DNA from: Arcuatula senhousia
Taxonomy: Eukaryota; Mollusca; Bivalvia; Mytilida; Mytilidae
Length of the DNA stretch: 64,000 nt
Reading direction: 5' to 3'
Assembly: GCA_963971305.1 (NCBI GenBank)
Contig: OZ020308.1
Coordinates: forward strand, 36,175,275-36,239,274
Shown here: piece after piece, positions 1 to 11,831 of the stretch
Numbering within the stretch: position 1 is the first letter of the stretch
How the letters are laid out: each line of letters opens with the position of its first letter
Made by a program: the position numbers and the translations under genes
The notes under the pieces: model-generated
What the model was told of the DNA's origin: nothing
The model's database searches: none
What the model saw: the letters and a program-made list of their open reading frames with translations, nothing else

Positions 1-349
1 GAAAATACGAAAACTCTGAACCACCGAGAAGCAAGCTAGATCTTAATTTAGATAAAATGTCATTTGCATACAACGTCCAATTTATAAAATGTCTGTACTA
101 AGAACGTTTCTATATCCCACACCTTCTAAAACGACGTCATTTAACCATTTCTATACACTTTTTAGGATGCATAGCTGCCTATTTTAGTCTGAGAATATTT
201 TCAACGTCTCGATTAAACAAAAACTTCATCCGATTTTCACGTTTTGAGAAAATCGGTTGGATATACTCGTTCCACAATATAGAATAAACACGGTCAGTAG
301 ATGAACACCTTAGCATCTCTGATATGTCATCACAAATAGGTTGTGTTTT

Positions 350-415
350 GTGTAACTACCGGACCAAAAGATCGCAATGGAAGGAGGTTTGGCGTGCCTG
401 AAAACCTGGTTTAAC
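350..415 (+). repeat. 3' tail of a Penelope-like family (fragment)
   Basis: The stretch carrying GATCGCAATGGAAG, then GGAGGTTTGGCG and AAACCTGGTTTAA recurs in the same order at about 63950-63998, directly after a Penelope-like RT C-terminus. I therefore read it as the solo 3' tail of that family. No coding part remains here. Confidence 0.5.
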
Positions 416-420
416 ACATC

Positions 421-1320
421 ATTTCTTTTGAAATGCCTGTACCAAGTCAGGACCGTTGCGATCTTCAATTTATCCGGTATGTCTTCCTTGTTTTGTCTCG
501 TCTAATGGACATTTGAAATTGATTCTCCAAGTTCGGTTATTTTGTTATTACCTTTATAAATTTCATATTGGGCTTCAAAACTCATTTCAGCAAGAGTAGA
601 GTACCGAGGACACGGTAAAACATCACCCAAGGTGAAAGACAGGGGCAGGTTACCGTCATTACCAAAACAAAGCGGCCATATTTATGCGGACATCAATGAT
701 ATCTGATTCATTAGACCTAGAAGGTAAACATTTATTCACATAATATAATAATGAAAAATACATTTATTTCGCAACTTTCAACTTTCCCATAACGAATCAT
801 AAAACAAAACGACTTTACACATTGACTAGTTGTATTTGGGACATATTAAAAATTGTATTTACTTCACTGAATATATCATTTGATGTATGCGGCTGAACCA
901 TATCTAAGAAGTACTCTTCTTTATGTAACCAAAACTTTTTAAGGTAAACAACCTTTGAATATGATAAAAATACTAGACCAAGGATGACCCGTCAAAATAT
1001 ATGCTCTTAACAAGCCCGTACAACAATTATTCTCCAATCTTTTCAAGCTTAATTAAAGGAATAAAACAACAAAACAGAAAGGGCAGCTGAAAATTTTCCT
1101 TGTATGAAAAAAAAAGCAAAAAAGGAGACAGTCTAGACAAGTCTATCTTAGCTGTTCAAACTAGTGAACGTACTTATTTTGCAATTTGTCATAATTTATT
1201 TAATTTTAGCTTTGGCAAACTAAAAACTCCTTCTGAGTAGTTTTGAAAAAAATCCATTAATACACACGAACCAAATATTATGATTAGAGTTTTAAAGAGA
1301 AATCATTAATAATTTTAATC
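421..1320. other. non-coding, unassigned
   Basis: AT-rich DNA without a convincing open frame or splice-site pair. A CCAAGTCAGGA motif near 440 resembles the 3' untranslated region of the retroelement tail just upstream, so the first part may belong to that relic. Confidence 0.4.
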
Positions 1321-1402
1321 ATATAATTTTCGTAAATTTGTCTTTATTATTTTCATACTTACTTTACTAACTTTGTTACTTTGTTGTTCTGTCCTCTTCG
1401 CC

Positions 1403-2186
1403 CTATGGTGAGGACCTCAGTCGTCTTTTGAAGCATTCCAAAGAAGGAACAGCGACGGTAGCGGATGGAAGCATGTTCCAATTGTTCACAACACGATTTG
1501 TAAAAAAGTTTTTACGAATGTCAGTTCTTGAATATTTTTTAGCAAGCTTGTAGTTGTGACCTCTGGTCTGTAATTCGCTTAGTTCAAACAGATTATTGAC
1601 GTTAGACTTGTATTTATGGTTGATATACTTATAGGATTCACACATATCTTGTTCCCATCGTCTATGTTGTAAAGTTACTAAGTCGAGCGAATTGTTAGCT
1701 AGGTGAATGCACCTTCTTTGTACTTTTTCTAAGGATTCGATATAATTGAGTAAATATGGTGACCATGTAATTGATCCGTAGTCTAATATTGGACGCACAA
1801 TTGATTTATACAAAATAGATATTTTCTCAGACGTTAAATTAGTGAAACATCTTTTGATTAAACCTAAACGTTGGTTTGCTTTCTTCACAACTTGTGAAAT
1901 ATGTTTTTCAGAGTGTAAGTCATTTGAAATAATAACACCCAAGTCTCTTTGACAGTCTTCTTCTAAAAGCGGAACACCGTTTAAACTGTATACAAAATCG
2001 TAACTTTTATGGATTCTTAAAACGATGCATTTTGCCTCATTGAAACGTAAAAGCCAAGTCATGGACCAAGCTGACAAAGTATTTAAGTCCTCTTGTAGAA
2101 TTTGACAGTCCTCGACATTATTAATTTCTCGGTATAGTTTAGTATCATCAGCAAAAAGCTTAGCTGTTGAGCATACAAGGTCATAT
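1403..2186 (-). mobile_element. non-LTR retrotransposon RT fragment (Jockey/CR1-like)
   Basis: The reverse strand is open from about 2186 to 1403, further upstream than the first ATG at 2077. The upstream part reads KLFADDTKLYREI, which contains the FADD catalytic box of non-LTR reverse transcriptases. Downstream come DLGVIISNDL, KKANQRLGLIKR and a DYGS...WSPY segment followed by LEKVQRRC, the usual C-terminal thumb and connection region of Jockey/CR1/L2-type elements. The N-terminal endonuclease and most RT motifs are missing: homology stops abruptly at about 2187, a typical 5' truncation. There are no internal stops, so the copy is fairly young. It is a dead fragment, not a host gene. The clade is uncertain. 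Confidence 0.85.
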
Positions 2187-2469
2187 TAGCTAAAATATTC
2201 ACTTAGAAATATTTACCTCGAATTGTAATAAATATAATAAATATTTATTATATTTTTCTAAAAATTTTTTTAATATATTATAATTATGAAGTTTAACATT
2301 GTTTTTTTTTGGTTAATTTATTTCAGATCTTAAAATGTGTTAACCATTCTCAACATTTAGACGCACGTGAGGTTTCTTTTAGGTGGATCTGTTATATGGT
2401 GAAAAAAAAATGCAGAATTCGTTTGAAATGGTACCATCTCCGAGTTGTTTGCTTAAATGTATTATATCT

Positions 2470-2950
2470 ATGCAACGCCATAGCTGCCTTATGATGATGT
2501 GTTTCATTATGTGATGATACTTCTTCATTATGTGATGATACTTTGTCATTATGTGATGGTACTTTGTCATTATGTGATGGTACTTTGTCATTATGTGATG
2601 ATACTTCTTCATTATGTGGTGATACTTTGTCATTATGTGATGATATTTTGTCATTATGTGATGATACTTTGTCATTATGTGATGGTACTTCTTCATTATG
2701 TGGTGATACTTTGTCATTATGTGATGGTACTTTGTCATTATGTGATGATACTTTGTCATTATGTGATGATACTTTGTCTTTATGAGATCAAAGTTTATTA
2801 TTATGAACAGCGCTAAAAAATATTCTTTTCTTATGACAAATATTTTGTTCGACACGTAGTTTTTCTGTGTATCCCCCCCCCCAAAAAATAGTTTTCTAAT
2901 GGTTTATTCTCGAATTTCAAATCCACAACCGATACATAATTTATTAAATA
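2470..2950 (+). repeat. left arm of a long inverted repeat
   Basis: From AACGCCATAGCTGCC through the 21-bp minisatellite, then AGATCAAAGTTTATTATTATG, GAACAGCGCT, TTTTTCTGTGTATCCCCCC and TTCTCGAATTTCAAAT, this segment is the reverse complement of 11385-11831. Matching stops near 2950, but a further block (about 3000-3050, with GGGGTCAGATCGGAAAGTAA) also pairs inverted with about 10786-10840. Either two copies of one repeat lie in opposite orientation, or these are arms of one 9.4-kb element. Confidence 0.8.
2499..2785 (+). repeat. 21-bp minisatellite, left copy
   Basis: About 14 tandem units of TGATGATACTTTGTCATTATG. Variation is concentrated at two positions: ATGATAC or ATGGTAC, and TTTGTC or TTCTTC. 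The unit length is divisible by three and lacks stops in several frames, so it opens spurious frames on both strands. I do not call it coding. Confidence 0.92.
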
Positions 2951-3059
2951 TTTAAACTTTGTAAACAACATTTTTCTTCTTTAACGGCTTGCTGCACAAG
3001 TGCACGGGGTCAGATCGGAAAGTAAAGAGGCTGTTGTATTATGCTTTTTTTCGCGTATC

Positions 3060-4370
3060 AAAGTTGTATTATGCTAAATTATAAGCGTAAAAACTGCTTC
3101 TTTAACAAAAAGGTCAGGAATTAGAACGTAATTTTAATAATAATCTAGATGTTGAGAGCTGTTATTGCTGATAATTAAAAATCAAAGACTTTAAGGTAAG
3201 TTCTGAGATGCCTATTCGAACAAAAAATCTTTCCGGAAAGTGGACAATTTTTCCAAATAAGCCTGGAACTGATAAGTAAAGAGTGATTCGTGTCAAAGTA
3301 CCAGTACCCCTATTTTCAAACAGCAAATCCTAGCCCAAGTTCGGCCAATAATGCTTATTCTTGCAAATAAGCAGCGCTTTTAGGCGTTATTAAGAAAAAA
3401 CACACATCATGTATCGCATCTGGAATGCAAGGTAGTTCAAATAGATTGTTTAACGACATTTTCTATTATAAGCCAACATTGCATAAGTTATGTTTTGCTA
3501 AGACTATTGTGAGTATATTATGCTTCATTATTGTAATATACAAACAGAAAATTATATGGGTGTATCATTGATTTCCCCTTTTGTAATGATTTGGGGTTAA
3601 ACCACTCGATAAATAGATGAAACACAACTGCTTTAGTTCACAAATATATAACGCCATTCCAAAATTATGCACCAGATCGAATTAAAAAAAAAGTACACAT
3701 CTAACTTCTGTCACCAAAATTGTGAAATCATTCATGAAAAGCGATACAAACGTCAAATGGTATTGTATATAATAAAGGTAATAATCAAAATACCAAAGTT
3801 TGAGGTCCAAGAGAAAAGACAAAACGAGGAAGACAAACTCCCGTTGCTTGTTGTTTTCATCGAATGTTCAGCTTAGAATATCGGGCGTTCCTCCTGCACA
3901 AGCCTGGCAACCATTCAAGGGCCTCAAATAAGCCAACGGCCGTTAATCTTGCCGTCGGTCAAAAGCTCTTCAGAGCCTATGTTAATTGTTTGACTGTGTA
4001 CACATCACTCATCTTTCAAATGTATGCTAAAATCTTAAACATCCAACAAAAATTGTCTCAGCTCCCTAGCTAAAACATGTAAAAATGTCTGTATATGTGT
4101 ATTAACAATAGTTTTTGGTTGTTTATTCTATGCTATTTTAATGTCCATGCATGACCTGGCGGTCTTAGCAGGATGTACCGGCGGCATATCAAAGGATTTT
4201 AATTAAAGTCTCTATAATTCAAAAACGGATTGAAATACTTTTACTAAAATTTCAAAACATTTTATTTCTAACATTCTTTTACCGTTTGCATAATTTTTAT
4301 GACATAGAATGTCCTTTGTGCACATTTAAGGTCCTTAGTGCACTAAGGAGTCCTCTGTGGTGTTTAGATG
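3060..4370. other. non-coding, unassigned
   Basis: No supported exon. Short open frames (3667-3876 and 3864-4073) have no recognisable motif and no splice context. Confidence 0.4.
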
Positions 4371-4374
4371 TACC

Positions 4375-4465
4375 CCCAAAACACCGCCTGAGAGATGATC
4401 GGCTAGTGATCGATATTGTGCACCAGCGCTTTAGACCTCTCGGCCACCTAGGCCCGAGTCTGAAT
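4375..4465 (-). repeat. tRNA-derived SINE head (degenerate)
   Basis: On the reverse strand CTAGGTGGCCGAGAGGTCTA followed by AAGCGCTGG matches the A-box region of a Leu/Ser-type tRNA. The expected B-box about 40 nt later is not intact. I read it as a decayed tRNA-derived SINE head, not a functional tRNA. Confidence 0.35.
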
Positions 4466-4830
4466 ATGGCTTAACATTTAACAGCTGCACCTATTATCAC
4501 CTTCAAATTGTACAAATGCATATACAAGATGGCATTGCTATTTTTAGACGCATCAAAGGAGTGACGAAGTGTACAGATACATAAAGGATATGCCACAACG
4601 AAAGAGTACTAGTTGTGACCATATATATTTAAAAGATTTTAGAATTCTCAAACAGCTTCTTATACGTATAATCCTTAAAACAGAGTCTCGAATAAACTTG
4701 CAAAATTTCAATGATCAATAGCTGTCTAGATCTGAAGTTCAGAACAAAAAAAACCCAAAGTAAAGTAAAACTGACTTAGCGTCTAACAGCACGGATGAGG
4801 AACGAAATGATACAGAGCCGGATCGTTTCC

Positions 4831-5729
4831 GGCACCATGTATTTTACAGAGTGGAGTCTTGGAGTGGAGTTGTAGAGTGGAGTCTGGATTTTGGAGTTTA
4901 GAGTGAAAAATTATTTAAATTTGACACAGCTGTGCTATAAATATTTGTCATATATGCTGATTGGTTATAAACCTAGATCAGCTACAGCACCATTCACCTT
5001 TAGATAGATGATTTTCATCATTGGCAGGAATGTCTAGAGTTTTAAAACAAAAGAGTTTTATTCATAAAGTAAGATTTATGACCTATGAACCACATATGGT
5101 TTAAATAACTATGCAGTCACAGACATTAAACTTCACAATAAAGCTATTTACAGGTCATTGCCCTGTACAACCTGTCTTTAATGCATTGCTATTTTAAAAC
5201 ATGATCAAGCAATTGGAATCTTCTCAGTCAACATGCATTTACTATAACTCAAGACATAACAGGACAAACAAGCACTTTTTATTACATAATTCTGATTATT
5301 CTTGTTAAAAAATGGAGCCATGTCTAACTTCTTTTTTATCAGTCATCTTCACATTGTCAAAAAAGAAAGCAAATGACCAAGATCAAGTTTATGGATAACT
5401 GCATGGACATGCCATTAACTTTAATTAACTTTATTAAGTAATTCATTTTTGGCTTATAAAATCTATCAAGAATGAAAATGATTTAATGCTGATAGAATTG
5501 ATAACATTTAGGCACAGAAACACAAACCTTTTAATAATCTGGCTCACAGACCATGATTAAATTACCAAATTGAATAAAACAGAAATATATAAAATTTCTA
5601 AATATTGTTTTAAAATTAACATGATTATTAAGAGGGGAGAATAATTATTATTAAACTCCAGACTCCAAACTCCAAACTCCAGACTCCAAACTCCACTCCA
5701 AGACTCCATTCTGTAAAATACATGGTGCC
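4831..5729. mobile_element. 899-bp TIR element with 9-bp target duplication (MULE-like MITE)
   Basis: The termini are inverted copies of GGCACCATGTATTTTACAGA, continuing as TGGAGTCTTGGAGTGGAGTT; the roughly 41-bp TIRs differ at one base. Both ends are flanked by the direct repeat ATCGTTTCC (4822-4830 and 5730-5738), a perfect 9-bp target duplication. Just inside each TIR lie further GGAGTCT/GGAGTTT copies. The interior is AT-rich and carries no transposase. A 9-bp duplication is the hallmark of Mutator-like elements, though some other superfamilies also make 8-9 bp, so that assignment is inference. The element boundaries are directly visible. Confidence 0.9.
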
Positions 5730-5738
5730 ATCGTTTCC

Positions 5739-6474
5739 ATAGCTGATCCGGCTTTAAATCCCTGAATGAGTGACTAGGGCATAATGGAAAATTTCTTAAG
5801 ATGAAATAAATATGTTTACTACATGCAACAAAAATAATATGACATTGTTAAGAAATAAGCATTAAATACATGAAATAGCCGGTTAATAAATGTGTAGTTA
5901 ACCTCAATATATTATCGCAATTATTAAAATTCTCTTCACAACAAAAGTATATTACCATCTGGTACAATACTTTATATCACTGAAGTTTGTAACTGTAGCG
6001 GCGTGAGAATGATTGTCTGACAGATAGAAAAACACAGACTGGACGAGATGCAAATGATATATGTATATTATGCAATAAAGTATTATATTTTTATTAACAG
6101 ATTTTTTTTACAAACTATGCAAATCAGCGATTTCAGTTATCTCATGAACGTAATAAAACGACCACTGTGATAATCGCGGATTTTAAAGTTCAGCGGAATG
6201 CATGTACTATAGTTATTGCGCGATTCTTACTACATTAAAGATATTTGGTCATATTTGTCCGGACTTGATTCGAATTCAGAAGGGGGTCTTGGTCTATTTT
6301 TTTATATTGATAATTAAATATAATTATATATTGATGATTAGATTAGGTTATTCTTCTCTATTTGTAATTAAGGGATTTGTGTTATTCAAACAGATATATA
6401 AGTGTTTTATATTTAAGAATACACATGCAAAGTCATTTCAAAAGCCCTCATAAATGTATACATATCAACGTCGT
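5739..6474. other. non-coding, unassigned
   Basis: AT-rich; the open frame at 6202-6453 is low-complexity and has no motif. Confidence 0.4.
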
Positions 6475-6740
6475 TTTTAGGCCTGGGATTTTTTTGAAAA
6501 AAATTTCCTGGCCCGGATTTCACTGAAAAAAAATAATTTTGCCCAGACCTGGACTGAAAAAAATAATCTGACCTTGATTTTGGCCTATCGAAAAAAAATA
6601 AACTTTCCCACAATTTTTTTTTTTGCTCAGCATGTTTTTGAAAAAAATAATCCGGCCCGCAAAGCGGGTAAAAAAAAATTCCGGCTCGAGGAAAAGTCCC
6701 AGCTCCCCCCCCCCCCCCCCCCCGAAAATCAAATGGTTCG
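6475..6740. repeat. degenerate A/T-run repeat ending in poly-C
   Basis: Alternating GGCCTGG/CCCGGA-like words and runs of seven to ten A or T recur about every 30-45 bp, ending in a C homopolymer of about 20 at 6703-6723. This is a decayed simple repeat and gives spurious reverse-strand frames. Confidence 0.55.
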
Positions 6741-8580
6741 TGCCTGATACGAATATATTAAAAAGGATTACAGAAATGCAAAAATGGGGTGTGTGAACGA
6801 GAAACAAAGACAAAATTAAAAACATTATATTAGATTTGTCACAAATATATACTAAGGGCTTCAATGCGACAATTATTAAAAGACGTGTGCAGTGATAGCC
6901 CTTTTTTATTCAATCGAGAAAAAAAACCACAGGAACAGTATGTTTTTTGTAAACAGGTTTTATTCATCAATGTTAATTTTCTTTTAGTTAACAAATTAAT
7001 TACAAATCCATTGTCTATTGCAAATGTTAAATAACTACCATGTGGAAAATTAGGGCGATTTCTATTATAACGCCACTGTGACCTTTTCAAGTGCATATCT
7101 CCTGACATGCCTGACCCGCCTTACCGTTTTGTTTTCTATCTACAGAAAATGAATTATAGGTATTTCATAATAATATGAATAGAAACATTGGCGTTTTAGC
7201 GGACAGACAGACGAACACTGTGAAAACAATTGGGCTTCAGCGTCCTCGATGCAGGGTGGAATATTTTTTATTCCATTGAAGTTACTATCCTGTTAAATGG
7301 CACACTTATTGCCGATCGCAACCTGCTGATGTTTTTGATGCGTGAAAAATGAGTACAGCCAAAACTGTTTATAAGTTTGATTTATAGTAATTGTTTTAGA
7401 CTTGCTGCAAGTCCCTTTCTTTTTAAACATATTATTTTTAATTATTTCTCAATTAAAAATAATTGTTCTAGCAGGAACAAATTTACTGATTGCTGCAGGA
7501 GTTAGAATATGTTTCAGTCAGATTAATTACATGAATTAAGAGAATAAATAATACAGAGGGACTAGTAACCAAAAAATCAAAGATTACATGTAATATTTTT
7601 ATGACTCTCAGTTTTCGTTGATCTCTTTCTTGTTTTGCATTTTCCCCGTACATGTACATGTGCGGCAAATTATCATAGTAGTAAAAGTAGAATTTTGGCT
7701 AAATCATGTAAATATTATAGTTAGTACTTTTATGTTCCATCGTATTTTATCAATATTATCAGAACATAAGTAATCTTCCCTTTTTGTTCTGTGCAGTATA
7801 CATATGGTATAGAAGCCCCAAATTTGGTGGTATTGAATTGAAAATATATTCGGCTCGGCAATCAGCCAAAAACGGTTAACAAAACATTCTACGCTTAAAA
7901 ACTTTGCTAATTTTATTACATTTATATCATTCAATATACCAATAAATTTTAATACTTTTTTTGTCGTTGAAATGTCCGATTGTAAAATTCAGAATTTTTA
8001 AAATACTGGGTTTCTTTTCTTGTACATTGTACTGCACATGGTCGATATCATCGATGCTGGATTTGGCTTTTCTGTTCGAACGATCATTTTGGGGTTTGTG
8101 TACTTTTCGTTCAATACTTTTTGTTTTTGACCTTTCAATGCTGGGTTATTCCTTGAAATATGTATATGCAGCCTAACCAAATTACCCGGTCTATACCGAA
8201 TTATGTAACAATACATATAGTTAACAACATCCTTTTTCATGCATTAATGTTTTTCTGCACATGGTTTAATACAATTTATCTGTATCATAAAATAACCACA
8301 TATATTCCAAAATTTATTGTTTTATTATTTAGTTATTGAATATATAACATGGTTGACTTTTGAAGTCAAGCATGATAAATAGATGTGGGTACATATGATA
8401 AAGCCATTTCCCATGTACTTTATGCATGTCATGATCGCGTGTCGACCGTCATTGATACTATTTAAAAAAACAGTAATATAAATAATAAAAGTAATTATTT
8501 TTTTAGCAGAAAATGTCTTCATTTGTTTAACTGTTTCTGTGCACAGAAATTATATTGAGAAAAAAATCGAATCATTCAAC
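6741..8580. other. non-coding, unassigned
   Basis: No exon, RNA gene or clear element recognised. GCGGACAGACAGACGAAC near 7198 resembles the GGAC-rich edges of tandem-repeat elements elsewhere in the window. Confidence 0.4.
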
Positions 8581-8590
8581 GTATAACATA

Positions 8591-8638
8591 GGGGAGATAA
8601 CCGATTTTTTCATTCAAGACAACAATGTTTGTCTCCCC
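8591..8638. repeat. short inverted-terminal fragment
   Basis: GGGGAGATAA near 8591 pairs with TTTGTCTCCCC ending near 8638, making a roughly 48-bp miniature palindrome with an AT-rich centre. It may be a MITE remnant. Confidence 0.35.
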
Positions 8639-9078
8639 TCAATGGACACACCACTTAGTGTTAAAGTAATTTTCATGAGAACGTGGTGATATGTACAATG
8701 ATATGTTATACTTTTTTAGAAAGATAAATGATTAATAGTTCGTCGAAGCTTAGTCCGAAGGGCCACAAACAATTTAGAAAGAAATAGTTTGAGGTTAAAG
8801 ACAGAAATTGTGATATTTCACCATGTATTCGAAAATTTTTGTGTGTTCCTTTAAAATGAAAATTTTCTCTTGCTGGTAGTTTTGTTAAACACACTTGAGT
8901 CTTTAAAAAATTCTTAAAACAGTCATTTAAAAAGAGGTCGAAGATTGTTTTTAGCAAAGATTTCCTTATATTATTGTATACTGTAATTTACCAACCCTAT
9001 ATTACAAAACACAATAATATAAAAAAATACAAAATATTGTAATTTAAGCCTTATATTATTCCCTGCAATAATATTATC

Positions 9079-9120
9079 ATTTGTTGTAATATTACGTGCT
9101 GCAGTAATATTACAACAAAT
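9079..9120. repeat. perfect 17-bp stem hairpin with TAATATTAC in both arms
   Basis: ATTTGTTGTAATATTAC (9079-9095) and its exact reverse complement (9104-9120) are separated by 8 nt. It sits in an AT-rich patch with more TAATATTA words (about 8990-9075). See findings. Confidence 0.85.
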
Positions 9121-9293
9121 AGTAAGTGCCTGGACTGATAACGTCAAAGTTGTCAGTCGGCCCTTTTTAAAAATAACATTTTGCACGGTTTGGCCTACAG
9201 AATGAAAACTATTGCTAAAAGAGAAAAGCTGTTGCTTGCTTAAATGTTCAGCTTATTAAGCTCTACAAAGTTATTCACAGGGTTGACATCAAG

Positions 9294-9336
9294 ACCAGGT
9301 GAGCGATTCAGGCTTCTGGGAGCCTCTTGTTTCGTG
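9294..9336 (-). repeat. terminus of the GAGGCTCCCAGGAGCC repeat family
   Basis: CAGGTGAGCGATTCAGGCTTC then TGGGAGCCTC is the reverse complement of the left end of the 55872-57366 element. Only the end is present. Confidence 0.6.
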
Positions 9337-9850
9337 TTGCAACAAATGATGCTTCTAAGAGAAGGATTTGTGACATGTATCACAATTCTGATGGTGACTT
9401 CTTAGCTAGCTGTATCTATGCCTTTTCAATCAAATTTCACATTGAAATGGAGCTTAACCGCCATGGCTTTCTAAATGGGCGGTTACATTTTGCTACTCAT
9501 AAAAACCTCTACCACATACATCGCAAATATGAGTTGGCTTTTCTGTGTGGCGTTTAACATGAAGTTTTAGTGCCCCCTTTGACCACAGTACCTTATGACA
9601 TCTATCACATTTATGTCCGTGGAGTTTATGAGTACCTTATGACATCTATCACATTTATGTCCGGGATGTTTATGGGCAGCAGCTTTATGCTTTGCTAACT
9701 GGTACTTTTAGCAAAATATTTACTACATGCCTGGCAAAATGTTGCAGCTCCTTGGGATCATGAGATTTTTTGTGCCTTTGGAGGGTGCTTTTGTGTTTGA
9801 AACCGCCACAAATCAATCCAGTAACATTTTTAAATTTTGTTTGCGCATTT
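9300..9850 (-). pseudogene. C2H2 zinc-finger protein pseudogene fragment
   Basis: On the reverse strand, recognisable C2H2 fingers are spread over all three frames: CGGFKHKSTLQRHKKSH (near 9800), GHKCDRCHKVLWSKGALKLH joined by HTEKP to ICDVCGRGF (near 9500-9600), and CDTCHKSFS (near 9340). HTEKP is the classic inter-finger linker. The reading is broken by at least four stops and by frameshifts. One frameshift is a 44-bp tandem duplication (about 9590-9675) that repeats GHKCDRCHKV; 44 is not a multiple of three. No intact protein can be made. The parent gene is unknown; finger number and target DNA cannot be judged. Confidence 0.7.
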
Positions 9851-11384
9851 ATCTGCATCATATCACAATGAATTTCATGAAAATTAATTGATAGGTGCGG
9901 ATAAGAAGGGGGTTACCCTCCTTGTCATCTAATAGTTCAATTTAAGTCTATATTTGCAAGGGCAAACCAAGAGTAAATCCAAATAAATTCTTATCAAATA
10001 GGAAGTGTAGTAGATCTATGTCACTAAAATTGTGTTAAAGTTAAAAAAAAACATTGAGGGGTTGTGGATAAGAGACAAGTAAGCTGGCAACCGGCTCCGT
10101 TCTGTTCAGATAAGTTTTTTTTCTTCAGATACTACATGTAGCGGGACATGGACAGACATCCCACTACATTTCTCGCAAGGGTATAACCATTCACCTTAAA
10201 CTTTGCTGTAACGTTAAATATTTTATTTGTTCATTTTAATTTATATGGAATAAACGTCAAAATTGTGCCAAGGAATAATAATTTTGTATTGGTTTTCTAC
10301 TACATACATTTTGAGCTTTTTTTGCATTACACATAGGATGTCTAAAACATAACATAACTTTATGTGGGTTAACAAACGCAAAATACAACAATATTGCTCT
10401 TATCAATAAAGTTAAAGCTTTATTTACGTAAACATAATGTTTTACTTGAAATGTATCACTCAAGCAAAACATACCATATAATAAAAGTTAAGAATATCGT
10501 ATACATGCCTATTTAAGCCTGAAAACAGACTTACTTGAATCGTTTTGAACGCTCTTAGTCGGTTGTTGAAAACTGTGACGCGTTTCAACAAATTACCAGT
10601 GAAGGTACAATTTCAAATAAGTATATGTATTATACCAAGATATCCCTTTCTTACAATGGGCCAAATGATATTTGGATAAGTTTAAGCATTTGTGAGTTTA
10701 TAACGGTTTAATAAAGTTGTCGTGTAAAAGATAGCATAATTCATGCGTATCATCAACTAAACTTAACCGGAAGTCGTAGAATTGAGCTTAATACAACAAC
10801 CTCTTTACTTTCCGATCTGACCCCGTGAAGTGGTAAGCTTAGTCTGTATATTTGCGTTTGGTAAGATTTTTATTGTCTCCCTTGATATTTTTGATTATTT
10901 AATATTCCGATATTGTATCAAGCGGATTTACAAAACTTTACATATACTGTTTAGAAACATATTTTGATAATGACATATTAGAGTTATAGATTATTTGTTT
11001 ACACATTTAAAGTTATTTTGCTATTTTAATCACGCAAATACACCTTCATATTTTTATATAAAGTTTTGAGGTTGGCTCAAGGTCGTTTTATAGTGATGTA
11101 ATACACATCCACTCACTTTGGAATGCGATACATATTTTAAATAGGTTAAATGTATTATAACAGATCGCACCTGTTCTGTGTTACAAAAGAGCTATTAAAA
11201 CATAATAAATTTACTATATTAATCTGTGATGTTGTTATACTATATTGATTGATTGTTACTTCTATATTTGATACTTGATTTGTTGTAAATTTCAGAGCCA
11301 TGTAAAATTTGGTAATAAAACGATTGAACCCTACGCAGAGTTTCTTTACCCCCAGAAACAGCCCCTGCAACATTAATATATAAT
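9851..11384. other. non-coding; one inverted-repeat block
   Basis: No exon supported. 10786-10850 (with ACTTTCCGATCTGACCCCGT) is the inverse of 3000-3050. Otherwise nothing recognised. Confidence 0.4.
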
Positions 11385-11831
11385 AAATTATATATATTGG
11401 TTATTGATTTGAAATTCGAGAAAGCGACCTTTTGGAAACGATTTTTTTGGGGGGGATACACAGAAAAACTACCTGTTGAACAAAATAAGAAATGACTATT
11501 TTTTTCAGCGCTGTTCATAATAATAAACTTTGATCTCATAAAGACGAAGTATCATCACATAATGACAAAGTATCATCACATAATGAAGAAGTATCATCAC
11601 ATAATGACAAAGTATCATCACATAATGAAGAAGTACCATCACATAATGACCAAGTATCATCACATAATGAAGAAGTACCATCACATAATGACAAAGTATC
11701 ATCACATAATGACAAAGTACCATCACATAATGACAAAGTACCACCACATCATGACAAAGTACCATCATATAATGACAAAGTATCATCACATAATGAAACT
11801 CATCATCATAAGGCAGCTATGGCGTTCCATA
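11385..11831 (-). repeat. right arm of the long inverted repeat
   Basis: Reverse complement of 2470-2950, including the TTTTTCTGTGTATCCCCCC and AACGCCATAGCTGCC landmarks on either side of the minisatellite. Similarity ends sharply at 11831. Confidence 0.8.
11540..11815 (-). repeat. 21-bp minisatellite, right copy (inverted)
   Basis: About 13 units of CATAATGACAAAGTATCATCA, the reverse complement of the 2499-2785 unit, with the same two variable positions in a different order of variants. Confidence 0.92.

Noticed and set aside
2379..2855. Long open frames on both strands made of repeated TKYHHIM or CHYVMIL motifs (also 11505-11969)
   Set aside because: They are read-outs of the stop-free 21-bp minisatellite, open in several frames at once, with no start context or flanking exon.
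4375..4465. Functional tRNA-Leu or tRNA-Ser
   Set aside because: The A-box is good but the B-box and acceptor stem are not intact; a SINE remnant fits better.
6520..6864. 114-codon reverse-strand frame rich in Phe
   Set aside because: It is the translation of A/T and C homopolymers in a decayed repeat.
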